From DATBLE01 sp046732255 (lineage in GTDB: Bacteria; Actinomycetota; Thermoleophilia; Gaiellales; Gaiellaceae), in assembly GCA_046732255.1 (NCBI GenBank), contig JBKPMR010000003.1, forward strand, positions 8,701-72,700: DNA of 64,000 nucleotides, given 5' to 3'. The position numbers and the translations under genes were made by a program. This document shows positions 31,167 through 39,892 of this stretch, in pieces (position 1 is the stretch's first letter; the number at the start of each line of letters is the position of its first letter). Below the pieces are notes generated by a model. The model saw only the letters and a list, made by a program, of their open reading frames with translations. It did no database searches and had not been told where the DNA came from.

Positions 31167-31792
31167 CCGGCCACCTCGGCGATCACCTTTGCAGGATTCC
31201 CGGCGACGAGGGTGTGCTCGGGCACGTCTCGCCTGACCAGCGAGCCCGACCCGACCACGGCGTTCGCACCGATCGAGATCTTGTGGTTGACGACCGCGCC
31301 TGCCCCGACGAATGCGCCGGTCCCGATCGAGACGTTCCCGCAGAGGGTGACGCCCGGCCCCAGCGTCACGTAGTCCGCGAGCTCGTCGTGGTGACCGACG
31401 ATCGCGCCCTTGTTCAGGCAGGCGAGGCGACCCAAGCCTGCCCGCGCTCCGACCAGCGCGCCGGCGCAGATGATCGTGCCCTCCCCGAGAGACGCGGTCG
31501 AGGCCACGCTGGCCGTGGGGTCGACGGCAGTCGCAAAGGCCTGGAAGCCCTGCCGGATCGCCTCGTGCTCAACCTGCCACCGGAACCCCGGAGTGACCAT
31601 CGGCAGCACCGCCGGGAGCGACAGCCAGTCGGCGGGGATCCTGTCCCCGGACACGATCGGCTCTAGGTCGATCGGCCGGTAGTCGGTCTCGATGTTGGCG
31701 ACGCCGCCGTGCACGTTCCAGCCGAGCCGCCGGACGATCTCGAGCAGCTCCTCGACGAAGGGCGAGCCGACCCCGTAGGCGACGCACTCCAC
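31121..31792 (-). CDS. NeuD/PglD-type sugar O- or N-acyltransferase
   Basis: A 223-residue protein with an N-terminal Rossmann-like part (CVAYGVGSPFVEELLEIVRR) and a left-handed beta-helix of hexapeptide repeats (GEGTIICAGALVGARAGLGR through VSIGTGAFVGAGAVVNHKIS), ending with the usual LVAGNPAKVI. The likely catalytic His is in AIVGHHDEL. It acetylates a nucleotide-linked or lipid-linked sugar. The N-terminus (VAYGVGSP, with GSPFVEELL) matches NeuD-like substrates. It converges on the GT2 gene. Confidence 0.85.
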   Translation of the reverse strand: MECVAYGVGSPFVEELLEIVRRLGWNVHGGVANIETDYRPIDLEPIVSGDRIPADWLSLPAVLPMVTPGFRWQVEHEAIRQGFQAFATAVDPTASVASTASLGEGTIICAGALVGARAGLGRLACLNKGAIVGHHDELADYVTLGPGVTLCGNVSIGTGAFVGAGAVVNHKISIGANAVVGSGSLVRRDVPEHTLVAGNPAKVIAEVAGYNEVGVSERLTSGG

Positions 31793-31810
31793 AGCTTGAT
31801 GCTACGGCCG

Positions 31811-31842
31811 CGCCCGGCCGGCCCATGTGGGCCGGCCGGGCG
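31811..31842 (-). terminator. strong hairpin downstream of cupredoxin gene
   Basis: CGCCCGGCCGGCCCA and TGGGCCGGCCGGGCG form a 15-base perfect inverted repeat with a two-base centre. It lies seven bases after the cupredoxin stop and before the acyltransferase start. No T tract, but the stem is very stable. Confidence 0.65.
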
Positions 31843-31849
31843 AGCCGAT

Positions 31850-32188
31850 CTATGCGACTCGGAGGACGCCCTTCATGATCGTCGCGTGCGGGTCGCACAC
31901 GAAGCGGTATGTCCCTCGCTTGAGCGTGACCGTCCAGACGTAGGTCTTGACCGCGGCGACGCTCGTCAGCTTGTTCACGCCGGGCCCGATCAGGTGGAAG
32001 TTGTGGATCGCCGACCGGTCGCGAACCGTGATCACGTAGCGGCCCGGCTTCACCGTCTTCGCGCTCATCGTGATCGTGAAGCCGGGTCCGTCCGTCGCCG
32101 TGAGGCGCTTGACCGCCGCGGACGAGGTGCCGCCGAAGGCGAGCACGCCGAGGGTCGCGGCGGCAACGATCGTTGCAAGGAGACGCAT
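31850..32188 (-). CDS. exported cupredoxin (plastocyanin-like type 1 copper protein)
   Basis: A 112-residue protein with an N-terminal signal peptide (MRLLATIVAAATLGVLAFGG, cleavage near SSAA) and a single cupredoxin domain. The type 1 copper ligands are visible: His in IHNFHLIGPG and Cys, His, Met in FVCDPHATIMKG. It likely carries electrons outside the membrane. Its gene starts five bases after the PQQ-dehydrogenase stop, so the two are one operon and the protein is a natural electron acceptor for that enzyme. Homologous to the first domain of the protein at 56177-56854. Confidence 0.85.
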   Translation of the reverse strand: MRLLATIVAAATLGVLAFGGTSSAAVKRLTATDGPGFTITMSAKTVKPGRYVITVRDRSAIHNFHLIGPGVNKLTSVAAVKTYVWTVTLKRGTYRFVCDPHATIMKGVLRVA

Positions 32189-32193
32189 GGTTC

Positions 32194-33726
32194 TCACTCC
32201 AGTCCGTAGGCGACGAGCTGGTACTTGGGCTTCGAGCTCGTGCCCAGGCCCGGCGTCCCAGCCCCGACGAGCAGCATCTTCTGGGTTACCGCCGGGAAGG
32301 CGTTGATGCCAGCCGGAGCCTGCGCCGTCCAGAGCTGCTTCCCGTTCGCGGTCGAGAACGCGTAGATCTTCCCCGCGAAGTCCGAGGTGAAGACCACGTC
32401 GTTCGCGACCGTGGCCGCCCCGAAGTTCGCATGCGGGAGCGCCTTCTGCCACTTGACCTTGCCGGTCGCCGCGTCGAACGCCGTCAGCCCGCCGGTCGCC
32501 TTGGCGAACGCGGTCTGGTCGATCGACAGCGACGTGGCCGAGGCCTTGACGCAGAGGTTGAGCCACGGGACGAACAACGTCCCGTTCGCCTGCGCCATCG
32601 GCGTCTCGACGCCGCCGTAGTCACCCGGGCACACGGTGACCGCCTTCTTCGGGAGCGGCCCGGTGTCATTCAGGTGCTTGCCGACGCTCGCCTGCCACAC
32701 CGGAGCGCCGGACGACGCCTTCCAGGCGTACACCTTGCCCATCTTCCCGGCGCCGATCACGAGCTGCTGGCCGCCGGAGGGCGTGTACAGGACCGGCGAG
32801 ATCATCAGGTCGTAGTCGCGGATGTCGTGTGGGATCACCTGCCGGTACCACTTGAGCTTGCCGGTGTCGCCGTCGAGTGCGACCAGCGAGTCGGTGTAGA
32901 GGTTCGGCCCCGGCCGGAGCGCGCCGTTCGGGTTCTTCGGCGTGAGCGGCCAGAGACCCGGGTTGGCGACTCCGAGATAGATGTCGCCGTTCGCGGCCAC
33001 CGCGGGCGGATACCAGAGCCCGCCGCCCGAGTACTGGCCCTTCTTCGGCTTGGAGACCGTGTTGAAGCTCCAGAGCGTCTTGCCGGTGGCGGCGTCGAGC
33101 GAGTAGACGACGCCGACCGCGCCCGCCTCGTAGAAGTGCTTCACGCCGCTGCCCGGGACGGTCGAGATCAGCACCTTGTTGTCGTACAGCTGCGGCGCCA
33201 TGTCGATCCCGACCTTGACCGACGGCGTCAGCCGGTGCTTCCAGATCAACGCGCCGGTCGCCGGGTTCAGTGCGAACGCGGTGGTCACCGTCGCTCCGTA
33301 GAGGCGTCCGTTGCCGAGCGAGACGCCGTTCGGGCCGATCGACGGGCTCTTGAAGGCGTGCTTCCACTTCAGCTTGCCCGTCTGCTGGTCGACGGCGTAC
33401 ACGTTCGAGTTCAGGTCCTGGAAGTAGACGACTCCCTGGTGGACGATCGGTGTGGTCGCGAAGTTCCCGAAGACGCCGCTGCCGGGGATCGTGAAGCTCC
33501 ACTTGCGCTTCAGCGTCGCGACGTTCGACGCGTTGATCGCAGTAGCCGTCGTCGCCCGGGAATTCGAGAGGTCGTAGTTGTGCGCGGGCCAACCGTCTCC
33601 CGGCTCCGCCACCTCGGGCGGAGGTTGCCCCGCCGAGGAAGCCGCCAGCGACGTCAGGGCGAACACCGCTGCGAGCACGACGGAGACGGAGAGGGCGCTG
33701 ACCACACGCCGTCGGCGAGCTGTCAT
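32194..33726 (-). CDS. exported PQQ-dependent dehydrogenase-like beta-propeller
   Basis: A 510-residue exported quinoprotein, probably oxidising an alcohol. After a basic start and hydrophobic signal (VVSALSVSVVLAAVFALTSLA) come at least seven tryptophan-docking motifs of the propeller, such as VDQQTGKLKW, LDAATGKTLW and FDAATGKVKW. PHDIRDYDLM resembles the HDxWDYD catalytic-Asp site of PQQ alcohol dehydrogenases. There is no heme CxxCH, so electrons must leave via another protein, most simply the cupredoxin encoded just downstream. ATG 33726 is preceded by AAGGAGG; the 33777 start would run through the TetR operator. PQQ synthesis genes are not in the window. Confidence 0.82.
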   Translation of the reverse strand: MTARRRRVVSALSVSVVLAAVFALTSLAASSAGQPPPEVAEPGDGWPAHNYDLSNSRATTATAINASNVATLKRKWSFTIPGSGVFGNFATTPIVHQGVVYFQDLNSNVYAVDQQTGKLKWKHAFKSPSIGPNGVSLGNGRLYGATVTTAFALNPATGALIWKHRLTPSVKVGIDMAPQLYDNKVLISTVPGSGVKHFYEAGAVGVVYSLDAATGKTLWSFNTVSKPKKGQYSGGGLWYPPAVAANGDIYLGVANPGLWPLTPKNPNGALRPGPNLYTDSLVALDGDTGKLKWYRQVIPHDIRDYDLMISPVLYTPSGGQQLVIGAGKMGKVYAWKASSGAPVWQASVGKHLNDTGPLPKKAVTVCPGDYGGVETPMAQANGTLFVPWLNLCVKASATSLSIDQTAFAKATGGLTAFDAATGKVKWQKALPHANFGAATVANDVVFTSDFAGKIYAFSTANGKQLWTAQAPAGINAFPAVTQKMLLVGAGTPGLGTSSKPKYQLVAYGLE

Positions 33727-33742
33727 CACTTGCCTCCTTGAA

Positions 33743-33760
33743 TAACCAACCAGTTGGTTA
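33743..33760. promoter_or_regulatory. TetR-type operator
   Basis: TAACCAAC-CA-GTTGGTTA, a perfect 8+8 inverted repeat, sits between the divergent PQQ-dehydrogenase and TetR genes, 16 bases before the former's ATG. It is the obvious target of the adjacent regulator, and would block the dehydrogenase-cupredoxin operon when bound. Confidence 0.75.
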
Positions 33761-33800
33761 CACACTACCGACAGCACACTGCCCTACGCTGAGGACGCAC

Positions 33801-34394
33801 ATGGTCAGGAATCCGGAGGAGACGAAGCGGCGGATCTTCGAGGCGGCCGTGGCCGAGTTCGCCCGGTACGGCATCGCCGGGGCGCGGGTCGACCGCATCG
33901 CCAGGTCGGCACGCGCGAACAAGCAGTTGATCTACGCCTACTTCGGCAACAAGCAGGATCTCTTCGACCAGGTCGTCACCGAACAGGTCGCACGGTTCCA
34001 CCGGGAGGTCCACTTCGACGCCGAGCAGCTACCCGAGTTTGCGGGTGCCCTATTCGACTTCTTCACCGGCAATCCCGATGCCGTCCGCCTCGGGTACTGG
34101 CACACGCTGGAGCCCGGAACCAGAGAACGGCGCATCCCGGCGATCGAGCAGCTGATCGAGGATCAGGCCCGGGAGATCGCAAGCGCCCAGGCTGCGGGGC
34201 GCGTCAATGCCGCGCTCGTGCCCCAGGAGCTGCTCGCATTCATCTTGTCGATCACCCGTTTCTGGGCGGTGCCGCTCCCCGAGTTCACGATCAGTGCCGC
34301 TCAGGAGCGCCGACGCCGCGCCCGGCGCCGGCGGCTCGTGGTCGAGGCAACCCGCCGCCTGGTCGAACCCGACGCCCGGACGCCGGGCGGGTAG
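33801..34394 (+). CDS. TetR-family transcriptional regulator
   Basis: A 197-residue regulator with the N-terminal TetR helix-turn-helix (TKRRIFEAAVAEFARYGIAG, then VDRIARSARANKQLIYAYFG and NKQDLF, residues 8-57) and a helical ligand-binding part including GNPDAVRLGYWHTLEPGTRE. The C-terminus is Arg-rich. The start at 33801 is used because the longer frame would cross the operator at 33743-33760. It most likely controls the PQQ-dehydrogenase/cupredoxin operon; the ligand is unknown. Confidence 0.9.
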   Translation: MVRNPEETKRRIFEAAVAEFARYGIAGARVDRIARSARANKQLIYAYFGNKQDLFDQVVTEQVARFHREVHFDAEQLPEFAGALFDFFTGNPDAVRLGYWHTLEPGTRERRIPAIEQLIEDQAREIASAQAAGRVNAALVPQELLAFILSITRFWAVPLPEFTISAAQERRRRARRRRLVVEATRRLVEPDARTPGG

Positions 34395-34471
34395 GCCACT
34401 TCTGGCCCTGGCAGTTCCCGCGCGACGCGCGAGCGCCGGGTCGGGCTCCGCCCGGCCCAGCGCGAAGACGA

Positions 34472-37400
34472 CTACGAAACGGCAGCTTCGCCGAGCAGCG
34501 CCTTGACCTCGGCGTAGAAGTCCGGCACCGGGGCGACGCGGTACTCGGGGCCGAACTCCAGCGTCCTCGGCCCCTCGGACGTGTCGAGGGCGAGGACGAC
34601 CTTCGCCTCCCCGGGGTAGTCGCGGACCACGTGCCCGAGCTCGCGCAGCACGCCCGCGGGCGCCTTGCGCGCGTCGACCTTGAGGCGGACCTCGGTCGGC
34701 GGGACGTAAGCGGCGAACTCGCTCACCTCGATCGCGATCAGCTTCGACTCGCCTTCCTTGTGGTCGACGCGGCCCTTGAGGACGAGCACGCGGTCGGTCT
34801 CGCAGAGCTCGCGGGAGGCGGCGTAGACCGAGTTGAAGACCACTGCCTCGGTGCTGCCGGTGAGGTCGTCGAGGCGCAGGAAGACCATCGGCTCGCCCTT
34901 CTTCGTGGTCAGCTGCTTGACCGCGGAGACGATGCCGCCGACGGTGACGATCTCGCCGTCGCGACAGCGCTCCAGATCCCCGAGCACGCGATCGCACTTC
35001 CGCTTCAGCTCGGCGGCGACGTCGGCGAGTGGGTGCTCGGAGATCCAGAGACCAAGCGTCTCCTTCTCCAGCCGGAGCAGCTCCGCCTTCTCGTACTCGC
35101 CCGCAGGGATCGGGGCGTGGTGCCGCGGCCGTTCGGCTCCCTCGTCGACGAGGTCGAAGATCGACCCCTGGCCGGAGCTGCGTGCCTCGTGCTCGCTACC
35201 GCCCCAGGAGAGCGCCTGGTCGAGGACCTCGACCAGGCCCTTGCGCGGCGCTCCGGTCGAGTCGAGCGCGCCGGACTTGACGAGCGACTCGAGCGCTCGC
35301 TTGTTCACGACCTGCGGGTCGACCCGCTCGGTGAAGTCCCAGATCGACTCGAACGGTCCCCCCGTCTCCCGTGCGGCGACGATCGCCTGGCAGGCCGCCT
35401 CACCGACGTTCTTGACCGCGTTGAGCCCGAACCGGATCTTCCCTTCGACGACCGCGAAGTCGACCTGCGACGTGTTCACATCCGGGGGCAGCACCTCGAT
35501 CCCGAGGTCGTGACAGGCGTTCACGTAGAAGGGCACGCGGTCCTTGGTGCTCATCACCGACGAGATCAGCGCCGCCATGTACTCGTGGGGATGGTTTGCC
35601 CTCAGCCAGGCCGTGCGATAGGCGATCAGCGCGTAGCACGCCGCATGGGACTTGTTGAAGGAGTAGTCCTGAGACTGCTCCATGTCTTTCCAGAGCTGCT
35701 GCGCGACCGCCGGATCCGTCCCGCTCTCGGCGCAGCCGGCGAGGAACTTCTCCTTCAGCGACGCCATGAGCGAATGGATCTTCTTGCCGATCGCCTTGCG
35801 CAGGTCGTCGGCCTCCGCAGGGGAGAAGCCCGCGATCTGCTTCGCGATCTCCAGGTACTGCTCCTGGTAGATGCACGTGGCGTGTGAGGAGGCGGTGATC
35901 GGCTCGAGCCGCGGATCGATGTAGGTGACCGGCTCCTGCCCGTTCTTGCGCCGCGCGTAGACCGGGATGTACTGCATGGGCCCGGGCCGGTACAGGGCGA
36001 CGAGAGCGATCAGATCCTCGAACTCGGTCGGCTTCACCTGGCGCAGCGCCTCGCGCATCCCGGACGACTCGAACTGGAAGACGCCGATCGCGTCGCCGCG
36101 CCGGAGCATCTCGTACGTCTTTGCGTCGTCGAGCGGGATGTCGCTGAGCTCGAGCCCGCCGATCAGCCGCAACGCCTCGTCGATCACGTCGAGGTTCCGC
36201 AGCCCGAGGAAATCCATCTTCAGCAGCCCGAGCTTCTCGACGTCGCCCATCGGAATCTGGGTGACGACCTCGGCGTCGGGCCCCTTCTGCTGGAGCGGCA
36301 CGTACTCGATCAGCGGCCGGTCGCCGATCACGACGCCGGCGGCGTGGATCGAGTCCGCTCGAACGAGCCCCTCCAGAGGTTTCGCGAGATCGACGATCTC
36401 CTTCACCAGCGGATCGGAGTCGTAGGCGCCACGGAGCTCCTGTCCGGGCTTGAGATTGTCCTCCAGGTAGACCTTCGGCCCCTCGGGGATCATCTTCGCG
36501 ATCCGGTCGACCGTCCCGTAGGGGACTTCGAGGACGCGGCCGGCGTCACGGACGGCGGCGCGGGCCATCATCGTCGAGAAGGTGATGATCTGCGCGACCC
36601 GGTCGCGGCCGTACTTCTCGGACACGTAGTTGATCACCCGGTCGCGGCCGGCGACGGCGAAATCGATGTCCATGTCGGGCATCGACTTGCGGCCGGGGTT
36701 GAGGAAGCGCTCGAACAGCAGGCCGTAGCGCATTGGGTCGACATCGGTGATCTCGAGGCAGTAGGCAGCAAGTGAGCCGGCGGCCGAGCCGCGGCCCGGT
36801 CCCACCTGGATCCCGTTCGTCTTCGCGAAGTGGACGAAGTCCCAGACGATCAGGAAGTAGTCGGCGAAGCCCATCTCCCGGATCGTCTTCAGCTCGAACT
36901 GGAGGCGGTCGTGGAGCTCCCCGGTGATCGTCTCGTATCGGCGGCCGAGGCCGGCTTCGCAGAGCTCGACGAGGTACTCGAAGGCGTCGCGGTTCTCGGG
37001 CGTCGGGAACTTGGGCAGGAGCAGGCGGTCGGTCTCGATCGTCACCGTGCAGCGCTCGGCCACCTCGAGCGTCCGGCGCAGCGCGTCGGGGTAGGCGGCG
37101 AAGTCCTGCGCCATCTCGGCCGGCGTCTTGAAGTAGAACTGGTCGGTGTCGAAGCGCCAGTGGTTGGGGTTCTTGAGGGAATCCCCGGACTGGATGCAGA
37201 GCAGCGCCTCGTGGGCGCGGGCGTCTTCGTGCATCAGGTAGTGGACGTCGCCGGTGGCGACGAGCGGGAGGCCGGTCGCCTCGGCGAGCTTCGCGAGCTG
37301 CGGATTGATCCGCTGCTGCGGCTCGAGCCCCGCGTTCTGGATCTCGACGTACGTCGAGTCGGGCCCGAAGATCTGGACGAGGCGGTCGAGGTCGGCGGCG

Positions 37401-37873
37401 GCGTCCTGCGGTCTCGTCTCCTCGAGCGCCTTTGCGACCCGGCCGGAGAGGCACCCGGAGAGGACGATCAAGCCCTTGGCGTGACGCTCGAGCAGCTCCC
37501 AGTCGACGCGCGGCTTGTAGTAGTAGCCCTCGAGGTAGCCGAGTGACGAGAGCCTGATCAGGTTGGCGTAGCCCTCGTTCGACTCGGCGAGGACGGTCAG
37601 GTGGGCGTAGCCCTTCTCAGAACGGTGCCGGTCGTCGGTGACGTAGAGCTCGCAGCCGACGATCGGCTTGATCCCGTGGTTCTTCGCCTCGCGGTGGAGC
37701 TCGACGGCGCCCGCGAGGGAGCCGTGGTCGGTGAGCGTGACCGCCGGCATCTCGAGCTCCGCCGCCCGCGCGGCGAGCGCCGGAATCCGGCACGCCCCGT
37801 CCAGGATCGAGTACTCGGAGTGGACGTGGAGATGGACGAAGGGCGCCTCGGACACCGGAGGGCCATCGTACAA
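34472..37873 (-). CDS. dnaE: DNA polymerase III alpha subunit (DnaE)
   Basis: The replicative DNA polymerase subunit, 1133 residues. The N-terminal PHP domain shows VHLHVHSEYSILDGACRIP (about 13-31) and LTDHGSLAGAVE. The polymerase core has QVGPGRGSAAGSLAAYCLEI, the catalytic PDMDIDF and ECC-like GVVIGDRPL; C-terminal parts include the helix-hairpin-helix and the OB fold (VTVGGIVSAVKQLTTKKGEP). Length is typical of DnaE1. The start is ATG 37873, with an alternative GTG six codons on. No operon partner. Confidence 0.96.
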   Translation of the reverse strand: MYDGPPVSEAPFVHLHVHSEYSILDGACRIPALAARAAELEMPAVTLTDHGSLAGAVELHREAKNHGIKPIVGCELYVTDDRHRSEKGYAHLTVLAESNEGYANLIRLSSLGYLEGYYYKPRVDWELLERHAKGLIVLSGCLSGRVAKALEETRPQDAAADLDRLVQIFGPDSTYVEIQNAGLEPQQRINPQLAKLAEATGLPLVATGDVHYLMHEDARAHEALLCIQSGDSLKNPNHWRFDTDQFYFKTPAEMAQDFAAYPDALRRTLEVAERCTVTIETDRLLLPKFPTPENRDAFEYLVELCEAGLGRRYETITGELHDRLQFELKTIREMGFADYFLIVWDFVHFAKTNGIQVGPGRGSAAGSLAAYCLEITDVDPMRYGLLFERFLNPGRKSMPDMDIDFAVAGRDRVINYVSEKYGRDRVAQIITFSTMMARAAVRDAGRVLEVPYGTVDRIAKMIPEGPKVYLEDNLKPGQELRGAYDSDPLVKEIVDLAKPLEGLVRADSIHAAGVVIGDRPLIEYVPLQQKGPDAEVVTQIPMGDVEKLGLLKMDFLGLRNLDVIDEALRLIGGLELSDIPLDDAKTYEMLRRGDAIGVFQFESSGMREALRQVKPTEFEDLIALVALYRPGPMQYIPVYARRKNGQEPVTYIDPRLEPITASSHATCIYQEQYLEIAKQIAGFSPAEADDLRKAIGKKIHSLMASLKEKFLAGCAESGTDPAVAQQLWKDMEQSQDYSFNKSHAACYALIAYRTAWLRANHPHEYMAALISSVMSTKDRVPFYVNACHDLGIEVLPPDVNTSQVDFAVVEGKIRFGLNAVKNVGEAACQAIVAARETGGPFESIWDFTERVDPQVVNKRALESLVKSGALDSTGAPRKGLVEVLDQALSWGGSEHEARSSGQGSIFDLVDEGAERPRHHAPIPAGEYEKAELLRLEKETLGLWISEHPLADVAAELKRKCDRVLGDLERCRDGEIVTVGGIVSAVKQLTTKKGEPMVFLRLDDLTGSTEAVVFNSVYAASRELCETDRVLVLKGRVDHKEGESKLIAIEVSEFAAYVPPTEVRLKVDARKAPAGVLRELGHVVRDYPGEAKVVLALDTSEGPRTLEFGPEYRVAPVPDFYAEVKALLGEAAVS

Positions 37874-37904
37874 CCGGCGTCGGCCGCACCTTCAGCGGCC
37901 TCGA

Positions 37905-38186
37905 TCAGGCCATCAGGATGCTCTCTCGGGCTGCCTCGGCGGCATCACGGTCGGCAGTGAGGAGAACGGCATCCGCCTCTTCCGCGAGAGCGACGTAGCA
38001 CGCGTCGTGGACACTGGGCCGTCGTTCTGCGGCCATCCGCGAGGCCGGGACGACGAGGTTCTTCAACGCCATGATCGAGAGCGGAATCCGACGTAGCAGG
38101 TCGACCAGCGCGACGGCCGACCTCAGCTCGCGGAGGCACGAGCGGTATCGCGCGGGTGTGACAGGAGCGTGCCGGCTGTGTAACGG
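37905..38186 (-). pseudogene. remnant of a PIN-domain (VapC-like) toxin gene
   Basis: The frame ending at TGA 37905 reads LRELRSAVALVDLLRR and then SVHDACYVALAEEADAVLL followed by TADRDAAEAA, the C-terminal half of a PIN-domain ribonuclease with its conserved Asp in SVHDA and TADR. The first catalytic Asp and the N-terminus are missing: upstream the frame is open only to the stop codon of the 90-residue gene at 38187-38189, and the only ATGs lie well inside the domain. No antitoxin partner is seen. It is most likely a decayed VapC toxin. Confidence 0.6.
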
Positions 38187-38459
38187 TTACTCGGCCGGCG
38201 GCACGTCGCCCCCGCCGCCGACCTCCTCTGACGCGAGGCTGTCGTAGTCGGTGGCGTCGCGGTGACGCTTCTTCCAGAAGACGACGACACCGGCGGCCGT
38301 GACGATCACCGCGACCGCCTTCGCAGCCTTCTTCTTCCCCGCCGACTCTGCGTCGCCCCCTGAAGGCACCGCACGTTTCGCCTTCATTGCCGCGACGCGC
38401 TTGACGGTCGTCCAGGTCGCCCACCCGATCACGGCGTTCCGCCTGTTGATGATGCTCAT
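38187..38459 (-). CDS. small membrane protein downstream of lpdA
   Basis: A 90-residue basic protein starting MSIINRRNAVIGWATWTTVK, with a Lys-rich middle and one hydrophobic segment (AVAVIVTAAGVVVFW, about 47-62), then KKRHRD and an acidic tail ending GGGGDVPPAE. It is not recognised; small membrane proteins of this type occur in Actinobacteria. Its ATG is 17 bases after the lpdA stop with GGGAAGG-like sequence before it, so it is likely co-transcribed. Confidence 0.6.
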   Translation of the reverse strand: MSIINRRNAVIGWATWTTVKRVAAMKAKRAVPSGGDAESAGKKKAAKAVAVIVTAAGVVVFWKKRHRDATDYDSLASEEVGGGGDVPPAE

Positions 38460-38476
38460 CGAAGCTCCCTTCCCAG

Positions 38477-39883
38477 TTACGCCCTGGCCGCAACCCGACG
38501 CTTCGGCGGCAAGTGGATCGCCCGCCCGAGCGCGACCAGCCCGGCCTCCTTGATCGCCTCGGACAGCGTCGGGTGCGGCGCGATTCCGTCGGCGACGGTC
38601 TCGACAGTCGCCTCCGCGTCGATCGCGACCACGCCGGCCTCGACGAGGTCGGTGACGTGCGGGCCGACCATCACCACGCCGAGCAGCTCCCCGTACCGCG
38701 TCTCGTGGATGGACTTCACCCAGCCGACCGTTGCGTCCTGCATCACCGCCCTCGCGTTCGCCACCCAGGGGAACGTCCCGACCGCGACGTCGTCGCCGTA
38801 CTGCTCCCGGGCTTCCGCCTCGGTCAGCCCGACGCCGGCGATCTCGGGGTCGGTGTAGATCGGCCGCGGCACGGCGCGGGCGTCGACGGCCGCCTCGTGT
38901 CCGGTCGCGTTCTCGGCGGCGACCTCACCCTCGCGGAACGCGGTGTGCGCGAGCTGCCAGTACCCGGCGCAGTCGCCGACCGCATAGATGTGCGGCACGG
39001 TCGTCCGGCGGTGCTCGTCGGTAGCGATCCCTGCGCGGCGGTCGACCTCGACGCCGATCTCCTCGAGGCCGAGACCCTCGACGAGCGGTGCCCGTCCGAC
39101 GCTGACGAGCATCAGGTCGGCGTCAACCGTCTCGCCCTCGCCGAAATGGACGGTCAGCGTCCCGTCGTGGTCCTCGACCTTCGTGCACTGCTTCTCGAGG
39201 TGGAGGGCGATCCCGCGCTTGCCGAACTGCTTCGCGAGCTCGGCGGCGGCGTCCTCGTCCTCCTGCGGGATCAGGCGCGGGAGCAGCTCGACGATCGTCA
39301 CCTGCGAGCCGAACCGCTGGAAGATCGATGCGAACTCACAACCGATGATCCCTCCCCCGAGGACGACGAGCCGTTCGGGCAGCCGCTCCTGCGCGAGCAG
39401 TCCGGTCGAGTCGACGCAGAGGGGGGAGTCGAGCCCCTCGATCGGCGGCCGCATCGGATACGAGCCGGTGGCGACGATCGCGCTCGTGAAGGTGACGTCC
39501 TCTCCGCCCTCGACCGCGATCGTGTTCGCGTCCTTGAAGACACCTCTGCCGTTCACCCACTCGACACCGTTCGCCTTGAAGAGCCCGGCGACGCCCTGGG
39601 TCATCTGCTTCACGACCTGCGCCTTCCAGACGTTCGCGGTCGGCAGATCGAGCTTCGGCGACCCGACCTCGACCCCGAACTTGGCAAAGCTTTCCTCTGC
39701 CTCCTTCAGCGCGAACGCGGTCTGCACCCACGCCTTCGTCGGGATGCAGCCGACGCGGAGGCAGGTGCCGCCGAGCTCGGGCTCACGTTCGATACAGACG
39801 GCCTTTGCACCGAGCTGTGCTGCTCTGATCGCGGCCGTGTAGCCGCCCGGGCCGCCCCCGAGAACGGCGACGTCGCATTCCAT
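38477..39883 (-). CDS. lpdA: dihydrolipoamide dehydrogenase (E3)
   Basis: E3 reoxidises dihydrolipoyl groups of 2-oxoacid dehydrogenase complexes. The 468-residue flavoprotein shows the FAD motif GGGPGGYTAAIRA (9-21), the redox disulfide GGTCLRVGCIPTK, the NAD motif GGGIIGCEFASIF, IYAVGDCAG and the active-site His-Glu HPTLSE near the C-terminus. Length and motifs are complete. It lies nine bases after the third cyclase gene and on the same strand as E1 and E2 genes 11 kb upstream, suggesting that one long unit encodes the complex. Confidence 0.95.
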   Translation of the reverse strand: MECDVAVLGGGPGGYTAAIRAAQLGAKAVCIEREPELGGTCLRVGCIPTKAWVQTAFALKEAEESFAKFGVEVGSPKLDLPTANVWKAQVVKQMTQGVAGLFKANGVEWVNGRGVFKDANTIAVEGGEDVTFTSAIVATGSYPMRPPIEGLDSPLCVDSTGLLAQERLPERLVVLGGGIIGCEFASIFQRFGSQVTIVELLPRLIPQEDEDAAAELAKQFGKRGIALHLEKQCTKVEDHDGTLTVHFGEGETVDADLMLVSVGRAPLVEGLGLEEIGVEVDRRAGIATDEHRRTTVPHIYAVGDCAGYWQLAHTAFREGEVAAENATGHEAAVDARAVPRPIYTDPEIAGVGLTEAEAREQYGDDVAVGTFPWVANARAVMQDATVGWVKSIHETRYGELLGVVMVGPHVTDLVEAGVVAIDAEATVETVADGIAPHPTLSEAIKEAGLVALGRAIHLPPKRRVAARA

Positions 39884-39892
39884 GACTCGATC

